A stretch of DNA of 64,000 nt from Crocinitomix catalasitica ATCC 23190 (GCF_000621625.1 NZ_JHXV01000009.1:134999-198998), one strand, 5' to 3'. Shown: positions 45,443 to 54,052, numbered from the stretch's first letter. Translations and numbers: made by a program. The notes: generated from the sequence alone by a model not told the origin.

Positions 45443-46822
45443 TTAATAGCCTAAAATTGATAACATTTCTTCAGATTTTTGTTGCTCTGAAAATACTTTA
45501 ACATTGTGATTTTCGTCAATCACTAAATATTTTGGTTGTGGAATTAAACAGTGCTGTATACCTCCAAATCCACCGATACTATCTTGATATGCTCCAGTAT
45601 TAAAGAACCCAATATACAAAGGATCATCCTTTTTAAATACAGGTAAATAAATAGCATTCATATGTTGTTCGGAATTATAATAATCATCACTATCACAAGT
45701 CAAACCACCAAGTAAAACACGTTCATATCTGCTCTCCCAACGGTTGATAGGCAGCATAACAAAACGTTTATTAATCGCCCATGAATCTGGCAATGTTGTA
45801 ATAAATGATGAGTTAATCATATTCCATTTTTCACGGTCATTTTGTTTCTTCTGGTACAATACTTCATAAATTATACCACCACTTTCACCAACAGTAAACG
45901 ATCCAAATTCAGTAAAAATATTTGGCACTGAAACATTGTTTTCAGTACAAACATCTTTAATCTGCAAAAGAATCTCCTCAATCATATATTCATACTCATA
46001 CTCAAAACTTAACGAATTCTTAATCGGGAATCCGCCGCCAATATTTAGGCTATCTAAAGTAGGACAAACTTTTTTCAATTCACAAAATACTTTCAAACAT
46101 TTTGACAATTCATTCCAATAATAAGCATTATCCTTAATACCTGTATTGATAAAGAAGTGTAACATTTTCAACTCCACTTTCGGGTTATTCGCCAAACTTT
46201 CTTTGTAAAAGTTAACGATATTTTTATAACCTATCCCTAATCTACTTGTATAAAATGGAAATTTAGGCTCCTCTTCTGATGCAATTCGGATACCTATTTT
46301 ATAAGCCCCTTCTATTTGTTGATCCAATAAACTTACCTCTTCATAATTATCAATAATTGGCATCGTATTTCTGAAACCTTTATTGATGATTCTCGCTATA
46401 TTTTCAACGTATTGTGCACGTTTAAAACCATTACAAATGATATACTGATCTTTTCTTATTTTTCCCGCATCTACAAGTTTTTCGACAATATTAATATCAA
46501 ATGCCGACGAAGTCTCTAAATGAATATCATTCTTTAATGCCTCATTTAAAACATGCGAAAAATGTGATGATTTTGTACAATAGCAGTAATTATATTGACC
46601 TTCATATCCTATTTTCTCAATGGCCGATTTAAACCACGATTTTGCCAAATTAATATTCGAAGATATTTTTGGTAAATAAGAAAATCTCAACGGCGTACCA
46701 TATTCTTTAATAAGCCCCGATAAATCGATATCGTGAAAAGTTAACTCACCATTTTTTACTTTAAATTCTTCTTGCGGAAAATCAAAAGTTTGTTGAATTA
46801 AATCGATGTATTTTGTCTGCAT
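45443..46822 (-). CDS. speA: Arginine decarboxylase, short fold-III PLP type
   Basis: A 459-residue PLP enzyme with alanine-racemase-type barrel and C-terminal beta domain. The PLP lysine is K84 in YCTKSSHFSH, and the phosphate-binding glycine loop is LNIGGGFPIK. It is much shorter than E. coli SpeA (about 658 residues), as in other Bacteroidota, lacking the large insertion. The family also includes diaminopimelate and carboxynorspermidine decarboxylases, but adjacency to agmatinase supports arginine as substrate. It heads the polyamine operon and has a roughly 240-nt upstream region with alternative hairpins. Confidence 0.85.
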   Translation of the reverse strand: MQTKYIDLIQQTFDFPQEEFKVKNGELTFHDIDLSGLIKEYGTPLRFSYLPKISSNINLAKSWFKSAIEKIGYEGQYNYCYCTKSSHFSHVLNEALKNDIHLETSSAFDINIVEKLVDAGKIRKDQYIICNGFKRAQYVENIARIINKGFRNTMPIIDNYEEVSLLDQQIEGAYKIGIRIASEEEPKFPFYTSRLGIGYKNIVNFYKESLANNPKVELKMLHFFINTGIKDNAYYWNELSKCLKVFCELKKVCPTLDSLNIGGGFPIKNSLSFEYEYEYMIEEILLQIKDVCTENNVSVPNIFTEFGSFTVGESGGIIYEVLYQKKQNDREKWNMINSSFITTLPDSWAINKRFVMLPINRWESRYERVLLGGLTCDSDDYYNSEQHMNAIYLPVFKKDDPLYIGFFNTGAYQDSIGGFGGIQHCLIPQPKYLVIDENHNVKVFSEQQKSEEMLSILGY

Positions 46823-46930
46823 TATATTTTTTAGTAATTATTTATATTTATTTTAAATTTCGAATTAGGTAATAGCTATGCTAAACTCTCAATGGCATTA
46901 GAAAATTTAAACGTTCTATAAAACTAATAA

Positions 46931-47021
46931 ATAAGTGTGAAGAATAAGCGATTTCTAGACATTTAGAAATAACACTTTTATTAAATGACAATCTGAGGCC
47001 CTTATTTAGGCTAAATGTCAT
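46931..47021 (-). promoter_or_regulatory. Putative switch-like 5' leader of the speA operon
   Basis: On the minus strand two local hairpins can form: ATGACA/TGTCAT arms at 47016-47021 and 46985-46990, and a perfect 7-bp stem (ATTTCTA/TAGAAAT, 46951-46970) enclosed by AAGTGT/ACACTT (46933-46938, 46972-46977). A competing perfect 9-bp pairing, GACATTTAG (47011-47019) with CTAAATGTC (46958-46966), uses one arm from each. Such mutually exclusive stems suggest an attenuator or riboswitch. The start codon is about 110 nt further on. Pairing is seen; regulation is inferred. Confidence 0.45.
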
Positions 47022-47065
47022 AGAATTATATATTTTTTTCACTAGGCATTATAACAAATACGAAC

Positions 47066-47073
47066 CAAATGTA
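47066..47073 (-). promoter_or_regulatory. Candidate promoter -7 box for speA operon
   Basis: On the minus strand this reads TACATTTG, an exact TAnnTTTG match. Transcription would begin near 47059, giving a leader of about 237 nt that includes the alternative hairpins. No clear -33 TTTG is seen. The rest of the 381-bp gap is AT-rich without other recognisable features. Confidence 0.45.
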
Positions 47074-47100
47074 TAAAATTCTTTTCATGTTGCTAAAAAA

Positions 47101-47136
47101 TAAATTAAAAATATACTAAGTTTAATATAAGCTTAG
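47101..47136 (-). terminator. Probable terminator after the CotH gene
   Basis: CTAAG...CTTAG arms (47116-47120 and 47132-47136) extend inward to an eight-pair stem with one mismatch and a 3-nt loop. On the minus strand the hairpin is followed by an AT-rich tail with several T-runs. It lies 68 bp past the CotH stop. Confidence 0.4.
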
Positions 47137-47203
47137 CATAATTTTAAAACCTTTATTTTGAAAGCCATTAATAATGAACATGAACCGTGACTCGTGCTGA
47201 ATT

Positions 47204-48595
47204 TTACTCGGCGTAAGATCTTGCAATAGATTCTCTATTATTTACATGTATTTTCAACTGAGATATCGCCGAACTAAATTCACTTGCATTGCTTAAAAAG
47301 GAATAATCGGGTGTCTCTGCATTGACTGATGTACTTATTAAATTTTCCAAATCTGAATAATAAGCTTCCATTGTTGAAGGTTTAAATGTTGTCTCAATAA
47401 AACTTAAAATATGGGTTTTAAAATTTGCCTCATAACCAGGTATACTTAATATATATTTAATTAATGGCCAATCTGTTGCATTGATTTCACTAAATTCAAA
47501 TGATAAGGCTCCGCCCATGCCCCCATCCATAAAGGCTTCATTATTATCCCATGGGATCCAATTAATGAGATTATTTGTTGGATTATTGTAGAGATAATAA
47601 TTATGTGACATTCTACCGTAAGTATCCCAATTTTGAATCGTTGTATTGACAGCAAGCCATTTTAAGAATACCTGAACATCAAAAACCGATTCCATCTCAG
47701 ATTTCCATGCCGCTGTATCACTCGTGCGCGTTGACGATTGTAAAATATCATATAAGTTTTGAATGTCCGCTTCTCCTGTTCCACCAGTCGTTTTATTCTC
47801 AAAATCTTTCAAATTGAATCCTGCAGTAGAGAAAGTTGCCCCATCATCTTCGGGCTTATAACAATTGCCAGTATTATTGCCAAATTGTGTATCTAGCAAG
47901 GTCTCAAATACAATCTCAACACCCGTATATAAACCAAAGTATACAGGCCCATCACCATAATCAACATACATTTCATAAAAGGCAGAATAAGGTGCTGGAA
48001 CGTCAAAATTTCTAAACATATCACAACCGACTTTCTCTCTTAAAAAAGAAACATCTTCATAATTACTGCTCATCGACAATGCAGGAAAACCATAAAATGT
48101 TTGCCCTGTTATTTCAGGGTAATCATCTGCAAACTGATCGAATTCGAGTCGGAAAGGAAGTTTCTTCACCCCTGAACTATATGCACTTAAACTAGAATTC
48201 CCTTTGTAACGAATACCAACATAATACCAGTTTTTTCCATTAAACTCAATATTACACGGTACGTAAACCGGATTTTCTTCAGCAAAAGAAATTTCACCTG
48301 CTCCGCCAGGAGCTCCACCACCGCCACCTGGGCCACCTCCACCAGTCGACACTGACCCATATAAATCCTCTATATCATCTTGCATAACCGCCCAATCATC
48401 AGCATCTATAGTAATGTCTAATCGGTTGACCTTATTTTGTGGGAAAACAACCTCATAATCAACGGGGGCATTGGATGAATGTGTCGTGATTGTCCAATCA
48501 GCTAAACCACTTCCAGGCGTGATTATTTGCTCTTTATAACAAGCACTCATTAATATGCTGACGCTGATTATTAAGATATATCTGACACTTCTCAT
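47204..48595 (-). CDS. CotH kinase family lipoprotein
   Basis: A 463-residue protein with lipoprotein signal (ISVSILMSAC) and the CotH fold: VNRLDITIDADDWAVM, the GIRYKGNSSL segment, LYTGVE and the catalytic-type NYYLYNNPTNN plus WIPWDNNEAF motif with metal-binding Asp. CotH proteins are atypical secreted kinases; bacterial targets outside spore coats are mostly unknown. A Gly/Pro-rich insert (residues about 80-102, GGGGPGGGGGAPGG-like) follows the first motif. It is coupled by a 4-bp overlap to a DUF2490 gene upstream, a pairing common in Bacteroidota. Confidence 0.86.
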   Translation of the reverse strand: MRSVRYILIISVSILMSACYKEQIITPGSGLADWTITTHSSNAPVDYEVVFPQNKVNRLDITIDADDWAVMQDDIEDLYGSVSTGGGGPGGGGGAPGGAGEISFAEENPVYVPCNIEFNGKNWYYVGIRYKGNSSLSAYSSGVKKLPFRLEFDQFADDYPEITGQTFYGFPALSMSSNYEDVSFLREKVGCDMFRNFDVPAPYSAFYEMYVDYGDGPVYFGLYTGVEIVFETLLDTQFGNNTGNCYKPEDDGATFSTAGFNLKDFENKTTGGTGEADIQNLYDILQSSTRTSDTAAWKSEMESVFDVQVFLKWLAVNTTIQNWDTYGRMSHNYYLYNNPTNNLINWIPWDNNEAFMDGGMGGALSFEFSEINATDWPLIKYILSIPGYEANFKTHILSFIETTFKPSTMEAYYSDLENLISTSVNAETPDYSFLSNASEFSSAISQLKIHVNNRESIARSYAE

Positions 48596-49305
48596 TTATC
48601 TGATTTGTTTTTAATTGTATAAGTAAATTTTGCACCAACGATATAGGTTGTCTTAGGATAAGTCTCTCCTATTTCTCTTTCTATTCGGTAGAATACACCT
48701 AATTTTCCTGATTTAATAATGGAATAATCTGTACCTAAAGTGAATCGGGCTTTACTCAATCCATCTCTAAAATGTGATGGATCAGAAAATATTTCCGTCG
48801 AAAAATAAGGATCTAATTTCCAGTCCTTAAAATCATATTCGGCATTCAATCGAAATCTTAAACCATGAATTGCTTCATCTCCCAAAGCTTTACTCAGTCC
48901 AATTTCATTTTTATTTTGATACCTCAAGCGATAGTCCAATGAAAAACGATCCATTTTATGCTTATACCCTAAGTCAAAATTATAACGAAAATCATTATCA
49001 TAACTCAAATCGGATTTTCTATCTGCTATATACCGAATGGCTGCGCCAAAATAGAATTGTTTGGATAATTTATATTTGACATCAATATCCGTTAGTATTT
49101 GATCTATTAAAGACGAATTGTGCTTCAAACGGAGCTGCTGATCAATACCCATCGACCATTTTTTATTCAATTTTAAATCCAGTCCAATTCTTGACCAGGT
49201 TTCTAAATCGCCTGTTACAATGGTTACATCTTCTTGTGCACGCGCATTTGATTGAATAAAAAAAACTGAAAATACGGTAAAGAGAATTGTCCTTAATACT
49301 GCCAT
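48592..49305 (-). CDS. DUF2490 outer membrane beta-barrel protein
   Basis: A 237-residue protein with a signal peptide (to about residue 23, ARAQ) and alternating hydrophobic strands, including ETWSRIGLDLKLNKKWSMGIDQQLRL and LDYRLRYQNK motifs typical of DUF2490. It should form a small outer membrane barrel. It precedes and overlaps the CotH lipoprotein gene by ATGA. In many Bacteroidota this pair travels with VTC/polyphosphate polymerase and DUF4956 genes, which are absent here. Function unknown. Confidence 0.82.
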   Translation of the reverse strand: MAVLRTILFTVFSVFFIQSNARAQEDVTIVTGDLETWSRIGLDLKLNKKWSMGIDQQLRLKHNSSLIDQILTDIDVKYKLSKQFYFGAAIRYIADRKSDLSYDNDFRYNFDLGYKHKMDRFSLDYRLRYQNKNEIGLSKALGDEAIHGLRFRLNAEYDFKDWKLDPYFSTEIFSDPSHFRDGLSKARFTLGTDYSIIKSGKLGVFYRIEREIGETYPKTTYIVGAKFTYTIKNKSDK

Positions 49306-49396
49306 AAATTATTTTATAAATCTTTAGACTCAATCAATCAGAAAAGGTTTAACGAAAAATTAACAAAATAATTATTAGGCATTCTTTAGCATAAAA

Positions 49397-49430
49397 AAAT
49401 GCGATAAAGTGAAATCACCTTATCGCATTT
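49397..49430 (-). terminator. Terminator after folE
   Basis: AAATGCGATAA (49397-49407) pairs perfectly with TTATCGCATTT (49420-49430); on the minus strand a T-run follows. It lies 27 bp beyond the folE stop codon. Confidence 0.88.
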
Positions 49431-49456
49431 TAAAAACGTATATATTTGACTGAAAA

Positions 49457-50134
49457 TTAAGGATTCAGATCTAATTTCATTTGGATATAATTGATGAACT
49501 CTTGACGTACACTAGGATCTTTAAATTTCCCTCCAAATTCACCTGTTACAGTACTACTTTGTATATCTCTGATTCCTCTTGAGTTGACACATAAATGTTT
49601 TGCGTCAATTACACATGCTACATCATCCGTTCCTAAATATTCTTGTAAGTGTTTAACAACTTGAATTGTTAATCTTTCTTGAACTTGCGGTCGTTTAGCA
49701 TAATAATCTACAATTCGATTCATTTTAGATAAACCAATCACGTTACCATTTGAAAAATAAGCAACATGCGCTTTACCTACAATTGGTAGAAAGTGATGCT
49801 CACAAGTTGAATATAACGTGATGTCTTTTTCAACCAACATTTCACTGTAGTTATACTTGTTTTCAAAATTGGAAGAGGTTGGTGCTTTTTCTGGATTAAG
49901 ACCTCCAAAAATTTCTTTTACAAACATTTTTGCAACTCTTTTTGGCGTTCCTTTAAGACTATCGTCCGTCAAATCTAAGCCAAGCGTGTGCATAATATCC
50001 TTAAACTTCTCCTCAATCTCTGCTATTTTTACCTCATCTGACTTTTCAAATGCATCAGCTCTCATTGGTGTATCTCCTGCAGATGACAAATGATCGTCCC
50101 CTACTTCTTCAATATGATTCAAATTGTTCTTCAT
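49457..50134 (-). CDS. folE: GTP cyclohydrolase I
   Basis: A 225-residue type I enzyme that makes dihydroneopterin triphosphate from GTP for folate (and possibly queuosine) synthesis. Zinc ligands are present in STCEHHFLPI (Cys, His) and DAKHLCVNSRG (Cys). The N-terminal 45 residues are acidic and poorly conserved, and the catalytic domain starts near IEEKFKDIMHTLGLD. It has its own exact -7 box and a strong terminator, so it appears monocistronic. Confidence 0.95.
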   Translation of the reverse strand: MKNNLNHIEEVGDDHLSSAGDTPMRADAFEKSDEVKIAEIEEKFKDIMHTLGLDLTDDSLKGTPKRVAKMFVKEIFGGLNPEKAPTSSNFENKYNYSEMLVEKDITLYSTCEHHFLPIVGKAHVAYFSNGNVIGLSKMNRIVDYYAKRPQVQERLTIQVVKHLQEYLGTDDVACVIDAKHLCVNSRGIRDIQSSTVTGEFGGKFKDPSVRQEFINYIQMKLDLNP

Positions 50135-50153
50135 TCTAATTTTAAAAAGTGTA

Positions 50154-50161
50154 CAAATTTA
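50154..50161 (-). promoter_or_regulatory. Promoter -7 box for folE
   Basis: On the minus strand TAAATTTG matches TAnnTTTG exactly, 19 bp before the folE ATG. No good -33 element is seen. Confidence 0.55.
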
Positions 50162-50316
50162 ACAAGATAATTTGTTAATACTTTGAATTAGTCGCAAAGA
50201 TTGTTCCAGCATTACATCTCTGCTTGTTATTAAAAATGCTTAATTCGAATAAAAAAATATTTTAGGAACATGAGCAACCTATATATTTCGTTCTCCGTAA
50301 TTTGAAAAAAGACGTT

Positions 50317-50709
50317 ATGAGATTTTTAGTTATTTTATTATTGCTAGCCATGGTTTCATGTGATCCTGTGACAATCTATCATCAAAAAATGGTAAACAAT
50401 ACGGAATATACAATAGTCGGTTCAATCAATAATTACCCAGACACTGTGCTCACTGAAACGGTAATCATTGCCCCACATTCAACACAAACGTTGAGTACAA
50501 TGAATGATATCTCTCAAGTATCGCAATACCAAAACTGCCCCAATTATACAAGTTTTGTCTTCTCCGTTCAAGACAACGATTCTCTTGAGGTGGATTTAAA
50601 TATAGACAATCCGGATGAATGGGTTTTTAAAGAGAATTCGAGAAGTAAAGTTTCTGGCGGTGGTGAATGTACTTGTGAAATTACTTTGGAGGAATCTCAA
50701 GTTCATTAG
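50317..50709 (+). CDS. Small hypothetical lipoprotein
   Basis: 130 residues from the ATG at 50317 (an in-frame TTG at 50302 is possible). The start MRFLVILLLLAMVSC is a clear lipoprotein signal with the lipidated Cys at 15. The mature part has short beta-like stretches (YTIVGSINNYPDTVLTETVI) and ends with a CTC motif near the C-terminus (GGGECTCEITLEE). I recognise no family. It stands alone between folE (divergent) and a long gap. Confidence 0.65.
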   Translation: MRFLVILLLLAMVSCDPVTIYHQKMVNNTEYTIVGSINNYPDTVLTETVIIAPHSTQTLSTMNDISQVSQYQNCPNYTSFVFSVQDNDSLEVDLNIDNPDEWVFKENSRSKVSGGGECTCEITLEESQVH

Positions 50710-51046
50710 TCTCGATTACTCAACCTAAATTTAAAGTTTTGCAAGGATTAACATAGTTTAACGCATCGCAAATAATCCATAATTAATTTAGGTCTCCCCC
50801 CCTTTAAACATAAGGCGTTCAACACGTTTTCAAGAAATTGAATACTCTTTTTAAACTGACGAGATTAACGTGAACAAATTGACGGAATCGAAACCATTAA
50901 ACCGCTTAACATTCAACACGTTACACTTATATAAAATTATTAATTTATCCTATTTTTTTAATATCCATGACTTTTAAAGGTGGTTATAAAATTACAATAT
51001 GGTAAAACCTGTCACGTTCTATATTCAAATATAAAACGAAAACAAC
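50710..51046. other. Intergenic region with an 11-bp direct repeat
   Basis: 337 bp without a plausible gene. The only pattern noted is TTCAACACGTT at 50818-50828 and again at 50912-50922 (94 bp apart), possibly a regulator site for the following gene. No clear TAnnTTTG box or terminator stem was seen. Confidence 0.35.
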
Positions 51047-51604
51047 ATGAAAAACTTACTTGTATTATTAACACCTTTATTATTGTTCAGTCCTATCACA
51101 TTTGGCCAAACGAATAAAGAAATAGGCATTCGATCGAATAATATTAATAACCTCGGCATCATCTATAAAAAACAAAGGAAAGAGAATAGTTTTGTTAGGT
51201 ATAGGCTTGCAATGACCAGTTTAAATATGACAATCAGTGAAAATAATTTAATCGTGAATGGCCAATTGGGATTTTCTATCGGTTGGGAAAAACGGGTGTC
51301 TGTTTCTGATAAATTTCAATTTAAACATGGATTTGAACCCTTTTTACGCGGTGGTTTGAATGAAAACTTCAATAACAATTTTGGCAATACCAATCTTGAT
51401 TTGGATGCAGGTTTGGGTTATATATTGGGATTTATTTATCACTTCAATGAAAAATTCTATTTAGGAATTGAAACCATTCCTTCTATTTCTGTTGGTTCTA
51501 CACTGGTCAACGGAACTTCACCTGGCATTATCCGCATAAATTCCGGTTTTAATTCGAATGTTGCGGCGATTAGCGCAGTCTACAAATTCCAATCTAAAAA
51601 TTAG
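51047..51604 (+). CDS. Hypothetical outer membrane beta-barrel protein
   Basis: A 185-residue protein with a signal peptide (MKNLLVLLTPLLLFSPITFG, then Q) and alternating polar/hydrophobic strands with aromatic girdles (GFSIGWEKRVSV, GLGYILGFIYHF, FYLGIETIPSIS), ending in a typical aromatic-lysine barrel terminus (AISAVYKFQSKN). It resembles small opacity-like (OmpW/PorT-type) barrels. No specific role can be assigned. A perfect 12-bp inverted repeat lies just downstream. Confidence 0.7.
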   Translation: MKNLLVLLTPLLLFSPITFGQTNKEIGIRSNNINNLGIIYKKQRKENSFVRYRLAMTSLNMTISENNLIVNGQLGFSIGWEKRVSVSDKFQFKHGFEPFLRGGLNENFNNNFGNTNLDLDAGLGYILGFIYHFNEKFYLGIETIPSISVGSTLVNGTSPGIIRINSGFNSNVAAISAVYKFQSKN

Positions 51605-51612
51605 TACAACTC

Positions 51613-51653
51613 GGTCAATCAACCTTTTTTATAGTGAAATTGGTTGATTGACC
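51613..51653. repeat. Perfect 12-bp inverted repeat (possible terminator)
   Basis: GGTCAATCAACC (51613-51624) and GGTTGATTGACC (51642-51653) with a 17-nt loop, 9 bp after the beta-barrel gene. The T-run is in the loop rather than after the second arm, so it is not a textbook terminator. Confidence 0.6.
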
Positions 51654-51723
51654 ATTATTCATTAAATATCCGTGAATTAGAACAATAATTTTCTTAAATT
51701 TAAAGAACCTTTTCTTTTAATAA

Positions 51724-52836
51724 ATGAAACACATCATCCTCCTTTTATTTATAATTCTTGGAATCTCCTTCAATTCAAATGCCTGTCTCAATTTATATTA
51801 TACAACCGACAAAGAAGGACATACGCATGTTTTAGACGATTTAATCCCGAGATTCAATATTAATTTCAATAATGCATTAATTGAGCGTCGGCTAATTCAA
51901 TATTTGCATGATATGGAGGAAGAAGCCTCTTTTGAAAAACTATCGGATTATGCGGTACTATTAATGAAAGCGGGGAAAATTGATTTGGCTTTATCCATAC
52001 TGCAACAAATTTCTTATCACCACCCCAAAGCATACAAGGTTGCCGCAAATTTAGGCACCGCATACGAATTAAAGGGGGAATTAGACAGCGCCCTATTTTA
52101 TATCAAAAAAGGAATGGAACTCAATCCTAATGCTCATGACGGCAGTGAGTGGATACATATTCGCGTTTTAGAAACAAAGAAAGCCTTACAAGAAGACGAT
52201 AATTATTTGATAAAAAACTCGGTACTTAATTTAACTGAAGATGCGCTAAAAATTGAAGCAACTGCAGATCAGTTACTCATTCAAGTTCAAGAACGGTTTC
52301 CTTTTACACCAAATCACGATGCTATAATGGCCAACTTATTTTATGATTTAGGTAGGTGTTTCGTTGAAACCAAATCGTTGCGTTATGCCGAGCGTTTTTT
52401 TGAAATTTCCTATAAATATTATGGAGGAAATGAAGCGGAAGCGAAGGAGAGAATAGCGGATGTACAAAAATTAAAAATAAAGAACGAAAATATAAAACCT
52501 GAAAACGAAAATTTGGAGGGAATGATGGGACGTTTATCCATTCGTTACAAAGACTTATTCGATGATAATAACAATCCTCCCCACATTATCAATTGGGAAA
52601 AAATAAACACCAATTTATCTGATTTACTAGCAATGAACGACATCGTTTTCGTAACACTACAAAAAGAAAAGGTCAATCAAGAGATGGTTAATAACGACAC
52701 AATTGTGGTCGCTGAGGAAAGCAGTATTCAAACGGTCCTTTCAAAAAGTTCGAATAACACCTTATTCTTTACTTTTATTGTTGCTGTAAGTCTTATTTTA
52801 GCAGCACTCTTTTTTATTAGAAGAGCCAAAAGGTAA
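51724..52836 (+). CDS. TPR-repeat protein with C-terminal membrane anchor
   Basis: A 370-residue protein: signal peptide (MKHIILLLFIILGISFNSNAC), TPR units (residues about 70-150: YAVLLMKAGKIDLALSILQQI, AANLGTAYELKGELDSALFYI, and a further one near 205-240: FYDLGRCFVETKSLRYAERFF), then a polar linker and a C-terminal transmembrane helix (NTLFFTFIVAVSLILAALFFI) followed by RRAKR. It is probably an inner membrane protein with a periplasmic TPR domain. It is 7 bp before the DUF1697 gene; function unknown. Confidence 0.78.
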   Translation: MKHIILLLFIILGISFNSNACLNLYYTTDKEGHTHVLDDLIPRFNINFNNALIERRLIQYLHDMEEEASFEKLSDYAVLLMKAGKIDLALSILQQISYHHPKAYKVAANLGTAYELKGELDSALFYIKKGMELNPNAHDGSEWIHIRVLETKKALQEDDNYLIKNSVLNLTEDALKIEATADQLLIQVQERFPFTPNHDAIMANLFYDLGRCFVETKSLRYAERFFEISYKYYGGNEAEAKERIADVQKLKIKNENIKPENENLEGMMGRLSIRYKDLFDDNNNPPHIINWEKINTNLSDLLAMNDIVFVTLQKEKVNQEMVNNDTIVVAEESSIQTVLSKSSNNTLFFTFIVAVSLILAALFFIRRAKR

Positions 52837-52843
52837 AAAACTC

Positions 52844-53374
52844 ATGACTAAATACATCATTTTATTGCGCGGTATAAACGTTGGCGGACATCGAAAAATA
52901 TTGATGAAAGACCTGAAGGAATTGTTAGCCCAAAAAGAATTTAGTGAAATCACGACCTATATTCAAAGCGGGAATATTATTTGTAATAGCGCTAAAAAAA
53001 ATATCAAAATCTTAGAAAGTTTGGTTCAGGAATCAATCTTAGAAAAATTTGGTCATGATGTTCCTGTTATTATTCGAACAGCAAAAGAATGGCTAAAACT
53101 AGTTGCCAACAATCCTTATCAAGAAAGAGATATTGACGAATTGTATTGTGCTTTTTTAGCAGATACTGTTGACGCATCATTATTAACAGAATTAGTACCA
53201 TATGCAACAAAAAACGAGATCTATCAACTTTTAGATCAGCAATTGTATTTGGCCTACCCGATTAAAGTTCATCAATCTAAATTGAGTAATAATATAATTG
53301 AGAAAAAGCTAAATACGACAGCAACGGTAAGAAATTGGAAAACAGTTTTAAAACTGGCTGAACTCAGCAAATAA
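52844..53374 (+). CDS. DUF1697 family protein
   Basis: A 176-residue soluble protein with the family's opening YIILLRGINVGGHRKILMKDLKEL and IQSGNIIC motif. DUF1697 proteins are widespread in bacteria and have no assigned biochemical role. The gene is 7 bp after the TPR gene and 6 bp before a Crp/Fnr regulator, so the three may be one transcript. Length is normal. Confidence 0.88.
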   Translation: MTKYIILLRGINVGGHRKILMKDLKELLAQKEFSEITTYIQSGNIICNSAKKNIKILESLVQESILEKFGHDVPVIIRTAKEWLKLVANNPYQERDIDELYCAFLADTVDASLLTELVPYATKNEIYQLLDQQLYLAYPIKVHQSKLSNNIIEKKLNTTATVRNWKTVLKLAELSK

Positions 53375-53380
53375 TTTTCA

Positions 53381-53968
53381 ATGAAACGTTTCTCCGTATT
53401 TCTTGAAGATAAATTAGGCTTAACAACAAGTCAAGTTGAAGATTTGCTCTTATCTAAACAAACCAAAACAATCAATAAAGGCGATTTTCTTTTAGAGCAA
53501 GGTCAAATCTGCAGTCATTCCTTTTTTGTTGAAGAAGGTTTATTAAGAATGTATGCTTTGAATAATGATGGTAAAGAACATGTTGTTCAGTTCTCACCAG
53601 AGAATTGGATTGCAGGCGATCGGGGAAGTATTTACTTTAATGAGCCTTCGAATTATTTTATCGATGCGATTGAAGAAACAACTGTCGTCTTTATCGACCA
53701 ACCCTTCTTAGATCAATTGGCATTGGTAAGTCCAGATTTCAGGACAAAGAACGAATTCCTATTACACAATCACATCCGGCATCAACAAAAACGCATTCAA
53801 CTCCTACTTGGCGCAACTGCGGAAGAACGTTATTTAGATTTTATTCAACTCTACCCTAACCTCTTATTACGCGTTCCTCAATGGATGATCGCCTCTTATT
53901 TAGGCATCACGCCTGAAAGTTTAAGTCGAATTCGCAAAGCTTTGGCCGATAAAAATTTTGCGGGGTAA
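53381..53968 (+). CDS. Crp/Fnr family transcriptional regulator
   Basis: A 195-residue protein with an N-terminal cyclic-nucleotide-binding-type barrel (about 25-120; INKGDFLLEQGQ, FFVEEGLLRMYALNNDGKEHV) and a C-terminal HTH (about 160-190; VPQWMIASYLGITPESLSRIRK). There is no FNR-type cysteine cluster and the cAMP phosphate-binding RE-x-AL motif is not seen, so the ligand is unknown. This short Crp subfamily is abundant in Bacteroidota. A pirin gene with its own promoter follows. Confidence 0.9.
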   Translation: MKRFSVFLEDKLGLTTSQVEDLLLSKQTKTINKGDFLLEQGQICSHSFFVEEGLLRMYALNNDGKEHVVQFSPENWIAGDRGSIYFNEPSNYFIDAIEETTVVFIDQPFLDQLALVSPDFRTKNEFLLHNHIRHQQKRIQLLLGATAEERYLDFIQLYPNLLLRVPQWMIASYLGITPESLSRIRKALADKNFAG

Positions 53969-54021
53969 TCAACCATATTCATTTCTTATCATACATCAAT
54001 GCGGGAGGGAAAAATCACCCG

Positions 54022-54029
54022 TAAATTTG
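54022..54029 (+). promoter_or_regulatory. Promoter -7 box for pirin gene
   Basis: TAAATTTG is an exact TAnnTTTG match 23 bp before the ATG at 54053. It decides the start: an in-frame ATG at 53999 lies upstream of the expected transcription start. Confidence 0.65.
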
Positions 54030-54052
54030 TATACACATTAAAAATATTCAAA

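Noticed and set aside
53999-54052. N-terminal extension of pirin from an upstream ATG
   Set aside because: The extension spans an exact TAAATTTG promoter box and is not part of the conserved cupin fold.
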